Assembly: GCF_000255555.1 (NCBI RefSeq)
Contig: NZ_AGRW01000048.1
Location: 1 to 64,000, forward strand
Reading direction: 5' to 3'
DNA: 64,000 nucleotides
Origin: Treponema saccharophilum DSM 2985
GTDB lineage: Bacteria > Spirochaetota > Spirochaetia > Treponematales > Treponemataceae
How positions within the stretch are numbered: position 1 is the first letter of the stretch; every line of letters starts with the position of its first letter. The position numbers were made by a program, and so were the translations under genes. Shown here one piece after another: positions 60,694-64,000 of this stretch. The notes below the pieces were generated by a model that was not told the origin of the DNA, did no database searches, and was given only the letters and a program-made list of their open reading frames with translations.

Positions 60694-60825
60694 GTATTTT
60701 TGAACAGGCGGATTTGTTTGGGGCGAGCGGCTCCGGGCACATCCGCTTTTTTTGCTGTGCACCGGACTTTGCGCCGATTTCGGCTCCGGCAAACACCGCA
60801 CATTCAATAGCTCGGCATTCGTTTT

Positions 60826-61782
60826 TTATGTTCCGGGATTTTTTTGCGCGGCGGAATCGGAGACGTTTTTTTCGTAATTCAGAAGGAATTCGCGGACGGG
60901 GACGAACCAGTTTTCGCTTGTTTTTCCTTCGCTGATGAATTTCTCGAACAGTCCGGCCATGTACGAGCGCGTTTCGTCCGCATCTGCGGAGGGAATTTCG
61001 TTTTTCCTGAACATGTCGTCGAGGAATTTCCGCGCGTCGTCCTCGCTGAAAATGTCGGGAAAATTCGACGAGACGAGGTAGAGCGCGGCGGGGATGCAGT
61101 TCACGCTGTGCTGCTTCACGAAAAGGACGGTCTCCGTGATTTCGACGGCGCCCGCGTACAATTCGCCCTGCCACCGCCCGATTTCCTCCTCAGTGAATCC
61201 CTCCTTCGCGAAAACGGAGCGGTAGAAGCCGAACGCCATCGCCATCGTCGCGACGTGAAGGCTCGGTACGCAGAGAAAATGCGGGTCGAGCGCGTGCATC
61301 TGGCGGAACTCGCGCATCTCGTTGTAGGCGGGGCGGTCTGTCGTCGTGAGGCGGAAATGGTAGACTTCCGCGGAATGCTCGTAAAGTTTTCTGAACCGCC
61401 TCATCCATTCACGCGTGAGCTTTCCGGCTTTCCACCATCCGCAGCGCTGGACGAGCAAGTTGAGCGGGCGCACCCACAGGTTGATGAAGTCGAGGTAAAT
61501 CGGGACTTTTTCTGGGCGGAACGGAATTTTACTGTCGAGCGGATGGTCGACGTGCACGACGGGAATCCGCAGAATCCGGAACTTTTCGAGGAACTGAACG
61601 AAGAAGAATTCCGTTATTATCACCGCGAAGCAGCGGAAATTCGTGAGAACCGCGCGCGGGTGGAACAGCACGAAAACGTACGACAGCCACGGGTTGAAGC
61701 TTTTGAGCGTGCGGCCGGCAAGAAGCGCCGACCTTTTTTCGCTTTTTGTTTTGATTGAAGATTTGTTGCCTGAATTTTTCAC
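60826..61782 (-). CDS. PAP2-like membrane-associated phosphatase-like protein
   Basis: 318 residues. Pieces of the PAP2 acid phosphatase signature are in order: RPAY (K..RP motif area), CVPSLHVATMAMAFGF (PSGH, here PSLH) and VKQHSVNCIPAALYL (SR....H...D area). The last Asp is not obvious, so activity is uncertain. Two to three hydrophobic stretches suggest membrane contact. The start is GTG 61782; TAGAAT ends 6 bases before it and there is no clear Shine-Dalgarno. Lipid or undecaprenyl phosphate would be the natural substrate. Confidence 0.6.
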   Translation of the reverse strand: MKNSGNKSSIKTKSEKRSALLAGRTLKSFNPWLSYVFVLFHPRAVLTNFRCFAVIITEFFFVQFLEKFRILRIPVVHVDHPLDSKIPFRPEKVPIYLDFINLWVRPLNLLVQRCGWWKAGKLTREWMRRFRKLYEHSAEVYHFRLTTTDRPAYNEMREFRQMHALDPHFLCVPSLHVATMAMAFGFYRSVFAKEGFTEEEIGRWQGELYAGAVEITETVLFVKQHSVNCIPAALYLVSSNFPDIFSEDDARKFLDDMFRKNEIPSADADETRSYMAGLFEKFISEGKTSENWFVPVREFLLNYEKNVSDSAAQKNPGT

Positions 61783-61835
61783 CCGCCGATTCTATCAGAT
61801 TGCGCCGAAGAAATCGACGAGCGGGAAGGCGGATT

Positions 61836-62231
61836 TCAGGCAAGCGCGTCCAGAAGCGCCGTGATTTTTTCTTTTTGGGAATCGCCGAGCGTTCCGATGA
61901 TTTTGCGGTATCGCTCCGAATGCGGCCCGCTGTTGAGAATCCGCCTGTTGAGCATCTTCGCCCATTCCCTCGCACCGTCCATTTCCGGCGTAAGGAGCGC
62001 GATTTTCCGCAGGTATTCGTCGCCGTCGTTCTGCTCCACGAGATGGACGAGGCTGAACATAAGCTCGTCGTCCGCCGTCTCGTCGGAGAACGCCTTCAAA
62101 ACATCGTCGAGGTCGTCCGCCTCCAGTTTTCCCCACAACGCCGAAAGCGCGTTCTCGAACTTCGCGCACTCGTCCTGCGACGCAAGATTTCGCGCCTGTA
62201 TCAGCTCCTGAATGTGAATCTTTTTGTCCAT
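61836..62231 (-). CDS. Imm30-like immunity protein
   Basis: 131 residues, all-helical, acidic. The AFSDETADDELMFSLVHLVE segment and the later EWAKMLNRRILNSG match the pattern of Imm30, an immunity family of polymorphic toxin systems. No toxin gene is beside it; the only RHS-like gene in the window lies 5 kb away. ATG 62231 is chosen because GGAGGG sits 4 bases upstream and the frame's TTG overlaps that Shine-Dalgarno. Confidence 0.55.
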   Translation of the reverse strand: MDKKIHIQELIQARNLASQDECAKFENALSALWGKLEADDLDDVLKAFSDETADDELMFSLVHLVEQNDGDEYLRKIALLTPEMDGAREWAKMLNRRILNSGPHSERYRKIIGTLGDSQKEKITALLDALA

Positions 62232-62283
62232 AATTCCCTCCAATCGATTTTCAGAATCATAGTAAATTGACCGGAAAAAGTTG

Positions 62284-62323
62284 TCATTCCGAGCGGCTTT
62301 CGCACAAATTCCGTTCGGAATGC
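62284..62323. repeat. Dispersed palindromic element (CATTCCGA...TCGGAATG)
   Basis: CATTCCGA and TCGGAATG arms between the Imm30-like and methyltransferase genes. Confidence 0.5.
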
Positions 62324-62364
62324 ACTTTTCAAGGTAACAGGCTATAAAATTGGCTTTGCAGATT

Positions 62365-64000
62365 TTATTTGCCGAAGACTTCCTTCGCCACCGCGACCGT
62401 CGCCATCGCGTCCTTTCCGAAATAGTCCGCGCCGATTTTCGCGGCGTAGTCGGCGGTAAGAACCGCTCCGCCCGCGATGATTTTCACGTCGCGCCCGAGC
62501 TTTGCCGTCTCCTCGCGCAGGAGCTTTATCGTTTCCTCCATGCTCGCCACGGTCGTCGTCATAAGCGCGGAAAGCCCGACGAGGCGGATTTCGTTTTCGA
62601 CCACGGTTTTGACGACGGTTTCCGCGGGGACGTTCTTCCCCAAATCGATTACGGTGTAGCCGTAGTTTTCGAGCATCGCCTTGACGATGTTCTTTCCGAT
62701 GTCGTGGATGTCTCCGTGGACGGTCGCGATTACGATTTTTCCCTTCTCCTCCGCCGCCGCGCCGGACGATGCGAGCGTCTCCTTGATGACCGCGAACGCC
62801 GCCGACACGGTGTCAGCCGAGAGGAGCAGCTGCGGGAGGAATTTCCTTCCGGACTCGAAATCCTTTCCGACCAAATCGAGCGCGGGGACGATGCATCGGT
62901 CGATTATCTCCACGGGTTTCTTTCCGCCGTCGAGGAGCTTTCTCGTCGCGTCGGGGGAGGCGTCCTTGAAGCCCTTGCATATCGTGTCGATGAGCGTTTT
63001 CTCCTCTTCCGTCAAGTCGGCGGGAAGGACGGCTGATGAATTCTCGGGCGTTTTCGCGTTCGATGTTCCGCCTGCTTCTGTTCCGCTCAAGGAACGAGCC
63101 TGCTCGGCGCTGATTCCGTATACGGGCGCCGTCGTTCCCGTGTATTTTTCGATGTAGCCGAGGCAGTTCTCGTCGAATCCCGCGAGCGCGCGGTAGCCGT
63201 GGTACGTCTCCATCATCGGCTCGGAAAGCGGGTTTATGATGCACGCCGTCAGCCCCGAGTAGAGCGCCGCCATGAAAAATCGCGAATTCACGATGTCGCG
63301 CCTCGGAAGCCCGAACGAGATGTTCGACACGCCCAAAATGAACTGCAAACCTTGCGCGCCGAATTCTTTTTTGAGGATTTCGATTGCGCGGCACGTCTCG
63401 AGCGCCTCTTTCTGCTGGCTCGAAACCGTCAGAGTGAGCGTGTCTATTACGATGTCGCGCACCGGAATCCCGTATTTCGCCGCCTCGGCGATGATTTTCC
63501 GCGCGACGGCGCACCGTCCCTCTGCTGTCGGCGCGATTCCGTCCTCGTCGATGCAGAGCGCCACGACCGCCCCGCCGTAATGCGCCACGAGCGGGAACAC
63601 TTTGTCCATTACCTCGCGCTTTCCGTTCACGCTGTTGACGAGCGGCTTTCCGTTGTAGTAGCGCAGCCCCTTCTCCAGAACGGGAGCCTCGCTTGAGTCG
63701 AGCTGGAGCGGGACGTTGAACGCCGCCTGAATCGTCTTCACCGCGTCAACCATCGTCTGCGCCTCGTCTATTCCGGGCAGCCCCACGTTCACGTCCAGAA
63801 TCTGCGCGCCCGCGTTTATCTGCGATTCCGCCTCGTCGAGGACGAAATTCATGTCGTGCGCCTGCAGAGCCGCCTTGACCTTCTTCTTTCCCGTCGGGTT
63901 TATGCGCTCTCCCACAATCTGCGGCCCCGCCTTCCCGCCGATTTGCACCGTCGAATTGTACGAGCAGATGAACGTGTCGACGGAACGACAACTTGCAGAG
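62365..64000 (-). CDS. metH: Cobalamin-dependent methionine synthase-type methyltransferase, C-terminal part
   Basis: The frame is open to the window edge, so the N-terminal part (expected homocysteine-binding barrel) is missing. Present are the pterin-binding barrel (VGERINPTGKKK, DVNVGLPGIDEAQTM, QLDSSEAP, NSVNGKRE) and a helical cap (~residues 310-400 of the visible part). The B12 domain follows with DIHDIGKNIV, whose His ligates cobalt, and GLSALMTTT and GGAVLT. There is no SAM-binding reactivation domain at the C-terminus, as in short MetH forms of anaerobes. Its upstream context is outside the window. Confidence 0.85.
   Translation of the reverse strand, partial: SASCRSVDTFICSYNSTVQIGGKAGPQIVGERINPTGKKKVKAALQAHDMNFVLDEAESQINAGAQILDVNVGLPGIDEAQTMVDAVKTIQAAFNVPLQLDSSEAPVLEKGLRYYNGKPLVNSVNGKREVMDKVFPLVAHYGGAVVALCIDEDGIAPTAEGRCAVARKIIAEAAKYGIPVRDIVIDTLTLTVSSQQKEALETCRAIEILKKEFGAQGLQFILGVSNISFGLPRRDIVNSRFFMAALYSGLTACIINPLSEPMMETYHGYRALAGFDENCLGYIEKYTGTTAPVYGISAEQARSLSGTEAGGTSNAKTPENSSAVLPADLTEEEKTLIDTICKGFKDASPDATRKLLDGGKKPVEIIDRCIVPALDLVGKDFESGRKFLPQLLLSADTVSAAFAVIKETLASSGAAAEEKGKIVIATVHGDIHDIGKNIVKAMLENYGYTVIDLGKNVPAETVVKTVVENEIRLVGLSALMTTTVASMEETIKLLREETAKLGRDVKIIAGGAVLTADYAAKIGADYFGKDAMATVAVAKEVFGK

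Noticed and set aside
60304-60807. 167-codon minus-strand frame
   Set aside because: Translation of the tandem repeats and the dispersed palindrome only.

Overview
The window looks like a chromosomal segment of a pectin-using spirochaete, most probably a host-associated Treponema. This rests on the gene set and on lax lipoprotein boxes, not on a marker gene. There is no rRNA, tRNA, IS element, prophage or CRISPR array that I can see. The core is moderately GC-rich. Three stretches are visibly AT-richer and look acquired: 13709-14668, about 21800-23350, and 55300-58500.

Layout. 302-11503: phosphofructokinase and an FMN-dependent hydroxyacid dehydrogenase-like protein; a minus operon CYTH - DUF975 - SppA; an aldose epimerase; and a translationally coupled minus operon dus - EAL protein - EAL protein. 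11653-19181: htpG, an NYN-LOTUS protein, a HAD hydrolase, an MscS channel, nth, an exported protein and an AraC/GyrI-like regulator. 19182-24463 is an accessory island. It holds four small-peptide/antisense-RNA modules, an XRE regulator facing a zinc-ribbon operon, a higA homologue broken by an amber codon, and an amidohydrolase. 24593-33297: uxaB, a one-protein LacI/pseudo-kinase/AraC sensor, and a sugar ABC importer without its own ATPase. 33392-54947: mostly housekeeping (trmH-type methylase, cysK, Rrf2 regulator, kdgK, GerMN protein, proS, PfkB kinase, beta-CASP RNase, putP) mixed with pectinesterase and pectate lyase. 55307-58335: AT-rich YD-repeat protein, cyclase-fold protein, XRE regulator and a toxin-antitoxin remnant. 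58549 to the end: a rhamnogalacturonan acetylesterase-like lipoprotein, a PAP2-like protein, an Imm30-like protein, and the C-terminal part of a MetH-type methyltransferase that runs off the window.

The pectin genes form a plausible chain. PL1 lyase, CE8 esterase and CE12 esterase act on the polymer or its fragments. The ABC importer takes up products under the LacI/AraC hybrid regulator. UxaB and KdgK carry hexuronates towards KDG phosphate and so towards glycolysis. UxaB has a GTGGTACCAC palindrome in its leader. The regulator and importer promoters share an element built from TTGTACAAAAAC and GAACTTGTAAA.

The most unusual content is the array at 19690-21730. Four RNA modules each encode a 22-29 residue hydrophobic peptide. 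Each is opposed by a convergent short RNA, three of them with an identical TTGACA-17-TAAAAT promoter. The mRNA leaders and 3' regions are complementary, and one module keeps the pairing by compensatory changes. This reads as a family of type I toxin-antitoxin systems that I do not recognise. A second general observation is that about ten genes have no Shine-Dalgarno and carry a -10-like hexamer 6-9 bases before the start codon, which points to frequent leaderless or near-leaderless mRNAs.
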